Position numbers and translations under genes: made by a program. The notes below the pieces were generated by a model. The model searched no databases and was not told the DNA's origin. It worked only from the letters and a program-made list of their open reading frames with translations. A stretch of DNA of 64,000 nt from Novosphingobium sp. (GTDB taxonomy: Bacteria > Pseudomonadota > Alphaproteobacteria > Sphingomonadales > Sphingomonadaceae). Shown piece by piece: positions 52,377 through 61,666 of the stretch. The DNA is taken from NCBI GenBank assembly GCA_017744735.1, contig JAGIAR010000004.1, positions 62,001 to 126,000 on the forward strand, read 5' to 3'. Each line of letters starts with the position of its first letter. The first letter of the stretch is position 1.

Positions 52377-53078
52377 CTAGGGCAGATAGCCGAAGGCACG
52401 CATCAGCCGCGCACCCTCGCCGATCGTCAACCGGGCAGGTGCCCCGTCGGGCAGGACCGAAGTCCAGCTGCCGCGGCCGTCGAAGATCGGCTGGTTGATC
52501 TGCCAGTTGCGAAGGTCGTTGTGCTCCTGCCCGTCCTGCCCGGTCCCCTTGCGGAGCTGTTTCGTGCCGAACCACATCCGCGCCTTCTCGTGATAGCGCA
52601 GCATTGAGGGCGAATAGTCGAGGTCCGCAAACGAGCACAGCCGCTTCAGCTCTTCTTCCGGGCGCACGATTAGGTCTTCGTATCTGACCCTGGTGAAGCC
52701 CGGCCTGTGCTCGAACTCCCGCACCTGTTCCGCCGCCGCGATCCAGCGATCGAGTGCGGCGTCGAGATTGCCGGTGCGCTTGTAGATCGAAGCCGCGACG
52801 TCCCGCCCGTCGCGCACGATCAGAATGATCTTCGACTGCGGAGCGACCTTGCGGATCATCTCTACGCGCTCGACGTGCCGCGGAGTCTTCTCCACGAACA
52901 GGCGCTTTCCGCGCAGCAGGGTCAAGGCCTGGAAGTACTTCAATCGCATTCCCGGGGAGCGCCTGAAGAACATCGCCGTTTCCCTGAGCGGGATGTGAAC
53001 CCTCGGATGGGCGGCGAACATATTGGCCAGCAGGCTGGTCCCGCTATGGCCGCATCCGCAGATAAAGGCTGAAAGCAT
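52377..53078 (-). CDS. Sulfotransferase-family protein
   Basis: The 233-residue protein has the two PAPS-binding elements. The 5'-phosphosulfate loop is in FICGCGHSGTSLLANMF and the 3'-phosphate element in IILIVRDGRDVAASIYK, with VRYEDLIVRPEEELKRL further on. These enzymes move sulfate from PAPS to hydroxyl or amino groups of sugars. In a fucose-containing locus this predicts sulfated polysaccharide. It lies 7 bp upstream of the GT4 gene and 1 bp from the flippase gene. PAPS synthesis genes are not in the window. Confidence 0.9.
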   Translation of the reverse strand: MLSAFICGCGHSGTSLLANMFAAHPRVHIPLRETAMFFRRSPGMRLKYFQALTLLRGKRLFVEKTPRHVERVEMIRKVAPQSKIILIVRDGRDVAASIYKRTGNLDAALDRWIAAAEQVREFEHRPGFTRVRYEDLIVRPEEELKRLCSFADLDYSPSMLRYHEKARMWFGTKQLRKGTGQDGQEHNDLRNWQINQPIFDGRGSWTSVLPDGAPARLTIGEGARLMRAFGYLP

Positions 53079-53079
53079 A

Positions 53080-54588
53080 TCAACTGCGTCTCCCCAACAT
53101 GAGCACCACGCGGACCATCTGCCCCACGTCGCGGACCTGCTTGCGGGCCGATGGATTGGCCAGCAGGACGACGAAGGAGGCGAGATAGGCGGTTCCCGTG
53201 CCGACGATCAGCAAAACGGCAAAGGGAACCCCGTGCTCGACATAGCGCAGGGCCAACCCAACGGCCCCGCTAGCGAAGAAGATCGGCGCGATCGCCTTAA
53301 GAATGTCCAAAAATCGGACCGGTGTGCCCCGCGCGCCCCACAACCAATTGGCCGGCGAAATGACCAGCGTAACCCAGAAATAGGCGCTTGCCAGCGCAAC
53401 CACGCTGAATTGCACGCTGATCGCGAAGGCGGCGACGATGCACGCCGTGCGGATGATGCCGAACTGGAACAGTTCCTTGCCGCGGCCCAGCGCCACGAAC
53501 AACAGGCCGATGACATTGTTGGTCGGCTGGAACAGGCCCGCAAGCACCAGCCAGAACAGGATCGGGGAGGCCGCCCGCCAGTGCTGGCCGAGCGCCCAGG
53601 GCAGGAGATTGTCGCTCAGCGCGACCGCCACGATCAGCCCCGGCATGGTCAGGAAGGTGATGCCCCGCAGCACCGAGAGGAAAATGTGGCGGAAGCGCGT
53701 ATCCTCCTCGCGCACTCTGGCCAGGATCGGCAGCATTACCCGGCTCATCGGAGCGTTCACATTGTTCAGCGGCATCAGGATCAGCTTGTAGCTGACATCG
53801 TAATGACCGAGCTGGATCGGCCCCCAGAACCGGCCGATCAGCAGATTGTCGGCGTTGCGGCTCACCACGTTGAGCAGGGTGAATCCGGTTAGCGCGCTTC
53901 CGAAACCGAGCAGCGAGCGGACCTTTGCGATCGAAAAGGCAAGGCTGGGCCGCCACGGGCTGAGCAGGAACGGCACCAGCGTGCCGGCGACCGCAGCGCA
54001 AACCTGTCCCACGAAGATCGCCCAGTAGTCGCGCAGCACCAGCGCGCCGACGATCGCGCCGCCGAGGTTGCCGAGCGAGCCGGCGGTGCTGGTCCAGGCA
54101 AGCGCGCCGAAGCGGTGCTCGCGGGTCAGCATCGCGAGCTGCTGCAGGGAAAGCCCCGAGACGATCACTGTCAGCGCGGATGCGGCGGTGAAATAGCCCG
54201 CCCGCACATCGCCGTAGAAGGCACTCACGAGCGGAGAGATCGCGATCAGGATCGCAGCGATCACAAGCGAAATCCCAACGTTGAGCCACGCCATCGTGCT
54301 CACCTGCTCGGGCGAGATAGAACGCGCCTGGATCGTCGCGCTTGACAGGCCGAAGTCCTGGAACAGCAGCAGGAACGCCGTGATCGGCGTGCACATCGCG
54401 ACGACCCCGTAATCGTCGGGCGACAGCAGCCGCGCCACGATCAGCAGGGAGATCATGCTCGAAGCGAACTGGACCGCCTGGGCGGCGCCCATGAACACGC
54501 TGCCCCTGAAGGCCGCGCGGCCCATTCCATGGGCCGGGGGCGCCGTCTCGGGCGCAGGCGCATCGGCTGGAGACGGGATCGCCGTCAC
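53080..54588 (-). CDS. Wzx-like polysaccharide flippase
   Basis: The protein has 502 residues from GTG 54588 and about 12-14 membrane helices. It shows the polysaccharide-transport family start AAFRGSVFMGAAQAVQFASS, LSPDDYGVVAMCTPITAFLL, SSATIQARSISPEQVSTMAW, and NVVSRNADNLLIGRFWGP, close to WzxC. It moves lipid-linked repeat units across the inner membrane. Together with the Wzy-like protein it marks a Wzx/Wzy-dependent pathway. An ATG in the upstream gene's region at 54756 would clash with FkbM coding. Confidence 0.9.
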   Translation of the reverse strand: MTAIPSPADAPAPETAPPAHGMGRAAFRGSVFMGAAQAVQFASSMISLLIVARLLSPDDYGVVAMCTPITAFLLLFQDFGLSSATIQARSISPEQVSTMAWLNVGISLVIAAILIAISPLVSAFYGDVRAGYFTAASALTVIVSGLSLQQLAMLTREHRFGALAWTSTAGSLGNLGGAIVGALVLRDYWAIFVGQVCAAVAGTLVPFLLSPWRPSLAFSIAKVRSLLGFGSALTGFTLLNVVSRNADNLLIGRFWGPIQLGHYDVSYKLILMPLNNVNAPMSRVMLPILARVREEDTRFRHIFLSVLRGITFLTMPGLIVAVALSDNLLPWALGQHWRAASPILFWLVLAGLFQPTNNVIGLLFVALGRGKELFQFGIIRTACIVAAFAISVQFSVVALASAYFWVTLVISPANWLWGARGTPVRFLDILKAIAPIFFASGAVGLALRYVEHGVPFAVLLIVGTGTAYLASFVVLLANPSARKQVRDVGQMVRVVLMLGRRS

Positions 54589-54622
54589 GCGCCTGGCACT
54601 CCGGCCGGACTGGCGGCCTCGT

Positions 54623-55426
54623 TCATGCGGCGCGCAAGGCGTCGCGGACCGCGGGGTTGCGGGTCGCGAGGAAATTGCACGAGCGGAAATTCTCGTCCGC
54701 GGCGAAATCGTAGTCCTTGAAATGGACGAAGCCCGGATGGATCCGCCCGAGCGCATAGCCGAGTCCGCCGAGCAGGGTGTAGAAATCCCGCAGGTTGGTT
54801 CGCGAATAGATCGAGTGCCGGCCGTATTCGAACTGGATGGTCTCGATCAGGCCCTGCTCGAGCGAACGGGCAGCGCCACGCAGCACTTCCAACTCGTGTC
54901 CTTCGACATCGACCTTCATTAGCAGGATCTTGCCGAGCCCGGCGCGCGCCGCATAGGCATCGAACGTATCGACGGCGCAGGTCACCACTTCCGACGCCAT
55001 GTCCCACGGCGCGCCGGAAATGCTGCTGCCGGTGTCGCTGCCGGGATAATAGGTCACCTCGACCTCCCCCGGCGCCGACGACAGGCCGATATTGTTGAGA
55101 TGCACGTTCGCGCGGGCGCCGAACTCCGCCGCAGCATGGGCGAAGGTTTGCGGAACGATCTCGAACCCGTGGATCTCCGCCTGAGGCACCCGCCCCAGCA
55201 CGTGGCGGGTCCATTCCCCATGATTCAGCCCGACATCGACGATTACGGGATCCGGCGCGCCGGCCATGCCCAGCACGGTCGACAGCACGCGCTCCTCGCC
55301 GTTGCGCGCCATGTCCCAATTGGCCTCGTTCCACCAGGCCTTGAGATACGCTTCCGCGCCGCGGGCGAAGAAATTGGTCAGCGCGGCCGGCGATCGGCGC
55401 GCTACGAGGGTCTGCCACTTTGCCAT
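54623..55426 (-). CDS. FkbM-family methyltransferase
   Basis: The 267-residue protein has a SAM-binding region VIVDVGLNHGEWTRHVLG, an acidic strand end EIHGFEIVP, and the FkbM stretch MKVDVEGHELEVLRGA. FkbM proteins O-methylate small molecules and sugars. Here it would methylate a sugar of the polysaccharide, which could cap or decorate chains. It lies between the flippase and gmd on the same strand. Confidence 0.92.
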   Translation of the reverse strand: MAKWQTLVARRSPAALTNFFARGAEAYLKAWWNEANWDMARNGEERVLSTVLGMAGAPDPVIVDVGLNHGEWTRHVLGRVPQAEIHGFEIVPQTFAHAAAEFGARANVHLNNIGLSSAPGEVEVTYYPGSDTGSSISGAPWDMASEVVTCAVDTFDAYAARAGLGKILLMKVDVEGHELEVLRGAARSLEQGLIETIQFEYGRHSIYSRTNLRDFYTLLGGLGYALGRIHPGFVHFKDYDFAADENFRSCNFLATRNPAVRDALRAA

Positions 55427-55451
55427 TGCGTGTTCCTTCGCCGGCCCTGCC

Positions 55452-56516
55452 TCAAGCGCCCTTGGCGATCGGCGCGTCGCGCATCACCTCGAGGTCCGCG
55501 AGCACCATCTCGCGCGCCAGTTCGCGCACCGGGGTCTCGTGCCGCCAGCCGAGCTTCTGATGCGCCTTGCTCGCATCGCCGATCAGCAGGTCGACCTCGG
55601 TCGGGCGGAAATAGCGCGGATCCACCTCGACCAGCACCTTGCCCGTCTTGCGGCAGATGCCCTGTTCCGCTGCGCCCTCGCCGGTGAAGTCGATCGGCAG
55701 GCCGGCGTCCTCGAAGGCCCAGCGCACGAATTCTCGCACTTCGACGGTCTCGCCGGTGGCGAGCACGTAGTCGTCCGCCTCGTCCTGCTGGAGCATCATC
55801 CACATGCCGCGGACGTACTCCTTGGCATGGCCCCAGTCGCGCTTGGCGTCGAGATTGCCGAGGTACAGCTTTTCCTGCCGCCCGAGCGCGATCGCGGCCG
55901 CGCCGCGGGTGATCTTGCGGGTCACGAAGGTTTCGCCGCGCAGCGGGCTCTCGTGGTTGAACAGGATCCCGTTCGAAGCGTGCATCCCGTAGGCTTCGCG
56001 ATAGTTCACCGTGATCCAGTAGCCGTAGAGCTTGGCCACGCCATAGGGGCTGCGCGGATAGAACGGGGTGGTCTCGCGCTGCGGCACTTCCTGGACCAGG
56101 CCGAACATTTCCGAAGTCGACGCCTGGTAGAAGCGGCAGGTGTTCTCCATCCCGAGGATGCGGATCGCCTCGAGCAGCCGCAGCGTGCCGACCGCGTCGG
56201 CGTTGGCGGTGTATTCGGGGGTCTCGAAGCTCACCTGTACGTGGCTCTGCGCGGCGAGGTTGTAGATTTCCGTCGGCTGGGTTTCCTGCACGATCCGGAT
56301 CAGGTTGGTCGCGTCGGTAAGATCGCCGTAGTGGAGCTTGAAGCGCTGCTCCAGCTCATGCGGATCCTGGTAGATATCCTCGATCCGTCCGGTGTTGAAC
56401 GACGAGGAGCGCCGCTTGATGCCGTGTACCGTGTAGCCTTTTTCGAGCAGGAACTGAGCCAGATAAGCCCCGTCCTGACCGGTGACGCCCGTGATCAATG
56501 CAACCTTGCTGGCCAA
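55452..56516 (-). CDS. gmd: GDP-mannose 4,6-dehydratase
   Basis: The 354-residue protein has [33 protein letters not shown], the active-site region [20 protein letters not shown], and [18 protein letters not shown], as in bacterial Gmd. It converts GDP-mannose to GDP-4-keto-6-deoxy-mannose, the substrate of Fcl at 49225. It is the first gene of the minus-strand block, with 111 bp before tRNA-Lys that should contain the promoter. Confidence 0.97.
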   Translation of the reverse strand: MASKVALITGVTGQDGAYLAQFLLEKGYTVHGIKRRSSSFNTGRIEDIYQDPHELEQRFKLHYGDLTDATNLIRIVQETQPTEIYNLAAQSHVQVSFETPEYTANADAVGTLRLLEAIRILGMENTCRFYQASTSEMFGLVQEVPQRETTPFYPRSPYGVAKLYGYWITVNYREAYGMHASNGILFNHESPLRGETFVTRKITRGAAAIALGRQEKLYLGNLDAKRDWGHAKEYVRGMWMMLQQDEADDYVLATGETVEVREFVRWAFEDAGLPIDFTGEGAAEQGICRKTGKVLVEVDPRYFRPTEVDLLIGDASKAHQKLGWRHETPVRELAREMVLADLEVMRDAPIAKGA

Positions 56517-56627
56517 ACATACCCCCTATCGTGAATGGGATCCGGCCTACGTATACCCCGCAAAGTGTTACGGGCCAGTGTGCATTGCACAATAGCGATG
56601 AAAAAGAAGGGGAAATGCGATCAACGG

Positions 56628-56703
56628 TGGTGAGCCCTGCTGGGTTCGAACCAGCGACCTACTGATTAAAAGTCAGTTGCTCTACCGACTGAGCTAAGGG
56701 CCC
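56628..56703 (-). tRNA. tRNA-Lys (TTT anticodon)
   Basis: On the minus strand the acceptor GGGCCCT pairs with AGGGCTC (one G-U). The D-arm is GCTCAGTCGGTAGAGC, the anticodon stem is CTGAC with anticodon TTT, and the T-arm contains GTTCGAACC. An encoded CCA ends the gene. All stems fold and the length is 76 nt. Confidence 0.97.
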
Positions 56704-56748
56704 CGACCAGGGAATGCGGTGCCGCCGGTTCGGGCGGTGGCGCGGGGC

Positions 56749-57252
56749 TCACCTAGAAAGGGGGCGGCGGGCGGTCAAGCGCGCTTTGAGCTGGCGCACC
56801 GTCAGGCCGGTCAGCGGATCGCGCCAGCCGGGGGCTACTTCGCTCACCGGCCCGAGCACGAACAGCCGCTCGCGGAACCGCGGATGCGGGATAACGAGCC
56901 CCTTGCCCACGTAGGCCCCGCCGCTCCACAGCACGATATCGAGGTCGAGCACGCGCGAAATCCAGCGCTGCCCGCCCGAGCGGCGGCCGAATTCACGCTC
57001 GGTCCGCTTGAGCAGCGCGAGCAATTCCCCGGGCTCGAGCGAGGTTTCTATCTGCACGGCCGCATTGGCATAGGTCCGCAGCGACGGACCGAGCGGCGGA
57101 GTGTGGATCAGACGGCTGGCGCGGAGGGTCCCTATCCCGGCCTTGTGCAGCGCAACAGAAGCTGCGCCCAGCACCTTGCGGGGGGCCCCGATCGAACCAT
57201 GTCTGCGGTTGGAGCCGAATGCGATCACATAGCGATGCTTGTGCCCCGCCAT
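56749..57252 (-). CDS. folK: 2-amino-4-hydroxy-6-hydroxymethyldihydropteridine pyrophosphokinase
   Basis: The 167-residue protein has HPPK motifs: YVIAFGSNRRHG near the start, NAAVQIETSLEPGELLALLK, RTEREFGRRSGGQRWISRVLDLDIVLW and IPHPRFRERLFVLGPV. It transfers pyrophosphate from ATP to the pterin in folate synthesis. No folP or folB is adjacent. It lies 5 bp downstream of aguB on the same strand. Confidence 0.95.
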   Translation of the reverse strand: MAGHKHRYVIAFGSNRRHGSIGAPRKVLGAASVALHKAGIGTLRASRLIHTPPLGPSLRTYANAAVQIETSLEPGELLALLKRTEREFGRRSGGQRWISRVLDLDIVLWSGGAYVGKGLVIPHPRFRERLFVLGPVSEVAPGWRDPLTGLTVRQLKARLTARRPLSR

Positions 57253-57257
57253 CCGCC

Positions 57258-58109
<852 letters not shown>

Positions 58110-58149
58110 GCGCGTTCAGTTAGTAAGCGCCCAGCCGGAAGTCCACCGG

Positions 58150-58998
58150 CTAGGGTCGCTTGCGGAAGAGCAGGGTCATCCGGTCGCTCTCGCCGATCGC
58201 ATCCATCTGCGCCTTCTTGGCGGGATCGGTCGCCGCCCCGGCATAATTGGGCGGCAGTTCCCATACACCGATCTTGTAGTCGGCCGGATCCTTCGGATTG
58301 GCGTTGATCTCGCTCTTCGCGACGAGATCGAAACCCATCGCCGAGAACAGCGCGATCACGTCGCTTTCGCGCATGTAGCCCTTGCTGCCGTCGGTCCGCG
58401 CGAAGGCCGCGTTTTCGGCGACGCGGTGATCGATCACGCCGATCATCCCGCCGGGTTTGAGCATTTTCCGCATCAGCATCACGTCCTTGTAGAACCAGCC
58501 GAAGCGGAACATGTTGTGGACCTCGCGGAAGATCAGCACCCGATCGACCGAACCGTCGGGCACGGCCGCAGGCCGGTCCGAATTGAATGCGAGAATCCTT
58601 GCCCCGTCGGCGGGCGCCCATTTTGCCGCCTCGCCGGGGAAGGTATCGGCCAGCTTGCCGTAGGTATCGGCGAGATAGCCGGTCTCTTTCGAAACGTCGG
58701 GGTTCATCCCGATATAGGTGCCGTCCTTGCCGAGATAGGGCACGAGGATGCGCGAATACCATCCGCCGGTGGGCATGTAGTCGACCACCGACATGCCCGG
58801 CTCGACGCCAAAGAACTCGAGCGTCTCGCGCGGGTGTCGGTACCGGTCGCGCGCGCGGTCGCCGTCGCGGATCTTGGCGGAGAGGGCCGCGTCCAGCGCG
58901 GGGTTGGACGGAACCGCCCGCTGCGCGATCGCCGGAACCGGGGCCATCGGCATCATCGCAACTGCCGCGAGTGCGGCCAATCCGGTCGGCATCCTCAT
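58150..58998 (-). CDS. Exported class I methyltransferase-like protein
   Basis: From ATG 58998 the protein has 282 residues, with a signal peptide (about 1-23, ending APVPAIAQ). The body carries a SAM-methyltransferase-like fold: a motif I stand-in [20 protein letters not shown], a [17 protein letters not shown] stretch, and [14 protein letters not shown]. Motif I lacks the usual GxGxG, having PTGG instead. Export is odd for a SAM-dependent enzyme, since SAM is cytoplasmic. It may be a re-purposed fold. No partner genes are evident. Confidence 0.82.
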   Translation of the reverse strand: MRMPTGLAALAAVAMMPMAPVPAIAQRAVPSNPALDAALSAKIRDGDRARDRYRHPRETLEFFGVEPGMSVVDYMPTGGWYSRILVPYLGKDGTYIGMNPDVSKETGYLADTYGKLADTFPGEAAKWAPADGARILAFNSDRPAAVPDGSVDRVLIFREVHNMFRFGWFYKDVMLMRKMLKPGGMIGVIDHRVAENAAFARTDGSKGYMRESDVIALFSAMGFDLVAKSEINANPKDPADYKIGVWELPPNYAGAATDPAKKAQMDAIGESDRMTLLFRKRP

Positions 58999-59103
58999 CG
59001 CATTCCCCCCGCAGCCGTTGTCATCGCGCAGTCTATGCACCTTGCTATCGATGACAAGCTGTCGCTGCGTTCCTATCTAGGAACCCGAACAAGGAGACGG
59101 ATT

Positions 59104-59637
59104 ATGACCACGGAAACGGCGATCTTCGCAGGCGGATGCTTCTGGTGCACCGAGGCGGTGTTCAAGTCGCTGGCCGGAGTCGAGAGCGTCGAAAGCGGCT
59201 ATATCGGCGGCGAGGTGCCGAACCCGACCTACAAGCAGGTCTGCACCGGCGATACCGGCCATGCCGAGGCTATTCGGGTGACCTTCGATCCCGCGGCGAT
59301 TTCCTATGGCGATCTGCTCGACGTGAACTTCGCGACGCACGACCCGACCACGCTCAACCGCCAGGGCAACGACGTCGGTACGCAATACCGCTCGGCGATC
59401 TTCCCGCTATCCGACGCCCAGCGCGCCGAGGCCGAGGCGGCGATCTCGCGCGCGAATGCGGATCACGACGGGCGGGTGGTGACGACGATCGAAGGTCCGG
59501 CCGAATGGTACCCGGCGGAGAACTACCATCAGGATTACTGGGAAGGCGAAGGCCAGCGAAACCCCTATTGCCTCGCGGTCATCCCTCCCAAGCTCGCCAA
59601 ATTGCGCAAGGGTTTCGCCGAGCGGCTCAAGTCCTAG
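59104..59637 (+). CDS. msrA: Peptide-methionine (S)-S-oxide reductase
   Basis: The 177-residue protein has the MsrA active site [13 protein letters not shown] with the catalytic Cys early, [24 protein letters not shown], and [21 protein letters not shown]. It reduces methionine-S-sulfoxide using thioredoxin. It begins at ATG 59104 behind AAGGAGA. It is divergent from the exported methyltransferase-like gene. Confidence 0.97.
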   Translation: MTTETAIFAGGCFWCTEAVFKSLAGVESVESGYIGGEVPNPTYKQVCTGDTGHAEAIRVTFDPAAISYGDLLDVNFATHDPTTLNRQGNDVGTQYRSAIFPLSDAQRAEAEAAISRANADHDGRVVTTIEGPAEWYPAENYHQDYWEGEGQRNPYCLAVIPPKLAKLRKGFAERLKS

Positions 59638-59700
59638 CCAAACCGCCTCCTGTGGACAAGTCTGTGCATAATTCAAGCTCGCTTGAGTTAACCTTGCAGT

Positions 59701-60939
59701 TCACGCGTTTGCGCTGAAACGAGCGATGAAGAACCCGTCAAGTCCGCCCTCGTCAACCAGCGTGCCGGGATCGGTGCGCAGCCAGCCGTCCGGCGCGGTA
59801 GCGAGGCCCTGGGGCAGGACCGAGACGTCGATGGGGGCGGCGGGCAGACTCACCCGAGCCGCCTGGTACTCCCCTTCCTCGGGTTCAAGCGAGCAGACCG
59901 CGTAGACCAGCTCACCGCCGGGCTTGAGCCAGCCGGCAGCGCGCTCCAGCAGCGCCGTCTGCAACTCTGCCATCTCCCCGATCTGCCGCACGCCGATGCG
60001 GTGGAGCACATCGGGATGGCGGCGGCAGGTGCCGGTGGCGGTGCAGGGCGCATCGAGCAGGATCGCGTCGAACGTCCCCTCGGGCTCCCATGCTAGTGCA
60101 TCGGCGATCACGATTTCGGCGGTGAGGCCGGTGCGGGCAAGGTTCGCCTTCGCCCGCTCCATCCGCTTCGCGCTCATGTCGAGCGCGGTGACCTGCCATC
60201 CCGCCGCGGCGAGTTGCATCGTCTTGCCGCCGGGCGCGGCGCAGAGGTCGAGCACACGCTTGCCCTCGCCTTTCCCCAGCAGGCGGGCAGGAAGCGACGC
60301 GGCGAGGTCCTGCACCCACCACGCGCCTTCAGAATAGCCGGCGAGGTTCTCGACCGCCTCGCCGCGTGGCAGGCGGACATGGCCGGGGAGCAGCGACACG
60401 CCGCCGAGCTGCTCCACCCATTTCCCGGTTTCCGTCGCATCGCGCAGGGTCAGATCGAGCGGCGGCGGCTCACCGAGCGCAGCGGCGATCGCATTCGCGC
60501 GTTCGCCCCATCTCTCCGCGACCCTTGCCGGCAGCGTCGGCACTTCGGGCAGCGCCACGCCCTTGCGCACCAGGGCGCCGAACACCCCATGCGCGAGCCG
60601 CTTCGGCCCGCCTGCCAGCAGCGGCAGAGCCGTCGCGACCACCGCGTGCGGCGGCGTTTCCAGCCGCAGCCACTGGGCGAGCATCAGCCGCAGCACCGCG
60701 CGCGGCTTGGCGTCTTCGGGCAACACCTGCTTGGTCGCGCTGTCGATCAGGCGATCGAGGTCCGCCAGCCAGCGCAGCACTTCGGAGGCGATCGCCCGCG
60801 CCAGCGCCTTGTCCGCCGCGCCTTGGATGCCCTGCAAGGCTGCGTGCGCCGCAACGTCGAGCGTCTCGCGCCGGCGCAATACGGCATCGGTCAGCTTGAG
60901 CGCCGCACGGCGCGCGGGGAGTCCGGGTATGTCGGCCAT
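59701..60939 (-). CDS. RsmB-family rRNA m5C methyltransferase
   Basis: From ATG 60939 the protein has 412 residues. An N-terminal NusB-like domain (about 10-130) is followed by the SAM domain with LDLCAAPGGKTMQLAAAG, DAPCTATGTCRRHPDV (one catalytic Cys) and VYAVCSLEPEEGE (second catalytic Cys). RsmB methylates C967 of 16S rRNA. An ATG at 61011 would overlap the SDHAF4 gene on the other strand and is unlikely. Specificity for rRNA is inferred from the domain pair. Confidence 0.93.
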   Translation of the reverse strand: MADIPGLPARRAALKLTDAVLRRRETLDVAAHAALQGIQGAADKALARAIASEVLRWLADLDRLIDSATKQVLPEDAKPRAVLRLMLAQWLRLETPPHAVVATALPLLAGGPKRLAHGVFGALVRKGVALPEVPTLPARVAERWGERANAIAAALGEPPPLDLTLRDATETGKWVEQLGGVSLLPGHVRLPRGEAVENLAGYSEGAWWVQDLAASLPARLLGKGEGKRVLDLCAAPGGKTMQLAAAGWQVTALDMSAKRMERAKANLARTGLTAEIVIADALAWEPEGTFDAILLDAPCTATGTCRRHPDVLHRIGVRQIGEMAELQTALLERAAGWLKPGGELVYAVCSLEPEEGEYQAARVSLPAAPIDVSVLPQGLATAPDGWLRTDPGTLVDEGGLDGFFIARFSANA

Positions 60940-60994
60940 GGCTGCGCCCTTAGGGACAATTGCCTTTGCGCGCCAGCGCGCCCATCTTCGCTGC

Positions 60995-61153
60995 ATGACC
61001 GAACGAGCCACTCAACGCCCGAAGGGGTTCAAGAAGCCCGCGCACTGGACCGACAAGCCGTTGCCCAAGCCCGCTCCGAGCGAGAACGACGAAGTGCTCA
61101 GCCCGACCCGCTACGGCGACTGGGAAAAGAACGGCATCGCAGTGGATTTCTGA
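60995..61153 (+). CDS. SDHAF4/DUF1674-family succinate dehydrogenase assembly factor
   Basis: This 52-residue protein begins MTERATQRPKGFKKPAHW and ends RYGDWEKNGIAVDF, the conserved C-terminal signature of DUF1674/SDHAF4. The family protects the flavinated SdhA subunit before it joins succinate dehydrogenase, in mitochondria and alphaproteobacteria. It is short and lies in a divergent gap from rsmB, with the frameshifted GNAT gene 7 bp downstream. Confidence 0.93.
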   Translation: MTERATQRPKGFKKPAHWTDKPLPKPAPSENDEVLSPTRYGDWEKNGIAVDF

Positions 61154-61160
61154 TCCGGCG

Positions 61161-61666
61161 ATGGCGATCCTCGAAACCGCGCGCCTGATCCTGCGCCCTG
61201 CGCGCGAAGACGATCTCGCGGGTCTGCACACAATCCTCTCCGATCCTCGCGCGACGCGGTATTGGTCGACTCCGCCGCACGAAACGCTCGACGTCACCCG
61301 CGACTGGCTCGCCAGCATGATCTCCAACCCTCCCGGCGCGGGTGAGGATTTCATCGTCGAGCGGCGGGCGCCGTGATCGGCAAAACCCGCTTCCATCGCT
61401 TCCCCGATGTCGGCTTCATCCTGCGGCCCGACGTATGGGGGCACGGCTTTGCCAAGGAAGCCCTGCGTGCGGTGCTCGAGCGGGCCTTTGCAGTGCACCG
61501 CCTCCCGCAAGCCACCGCCGACGTCGATCCGCGCAACGACGCCAGCCTTGGCCTGCTCGAGGGCCTTGGCTTCCGCCGCGTCGGCTATCGCGAAAACAGC
61601 TGGCTTATCGGCGGTGAATATTGCGACAGCGTCGATCTGACGCTGGATGCGGTAGCTTGGATCTAG
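61161..61666 (+). pseudogene. GNAT acetyltransferase split by a frameshift
   Basis: Two frames cover one GNAT protein. The first starts at ATG 61161 with LETARLILRPAREDDLAGLH and stops at TGA 61374-61376 after EDFIVERRAP. The second reads VIGKTRFHRFPDVGFIL, HGFAKEALRAVLERAF and SLGLLEGLGFRRVGY to the stop at 61666. One missing base, most simply in the GGG at 61366-61368, would restore ERRGAVIGK across the join. It may be a true mutation or an assembly error. The acetyl-CoA loop lies in the second part. Confidence 0.88.

Noticed and set aside
61366..61376. Programmed -1 frameshift in the GNAT gene
   Set aside because: No X-XXY-YYZ slippery site or downstream structure is evident; a lost base in a G run is simpler.
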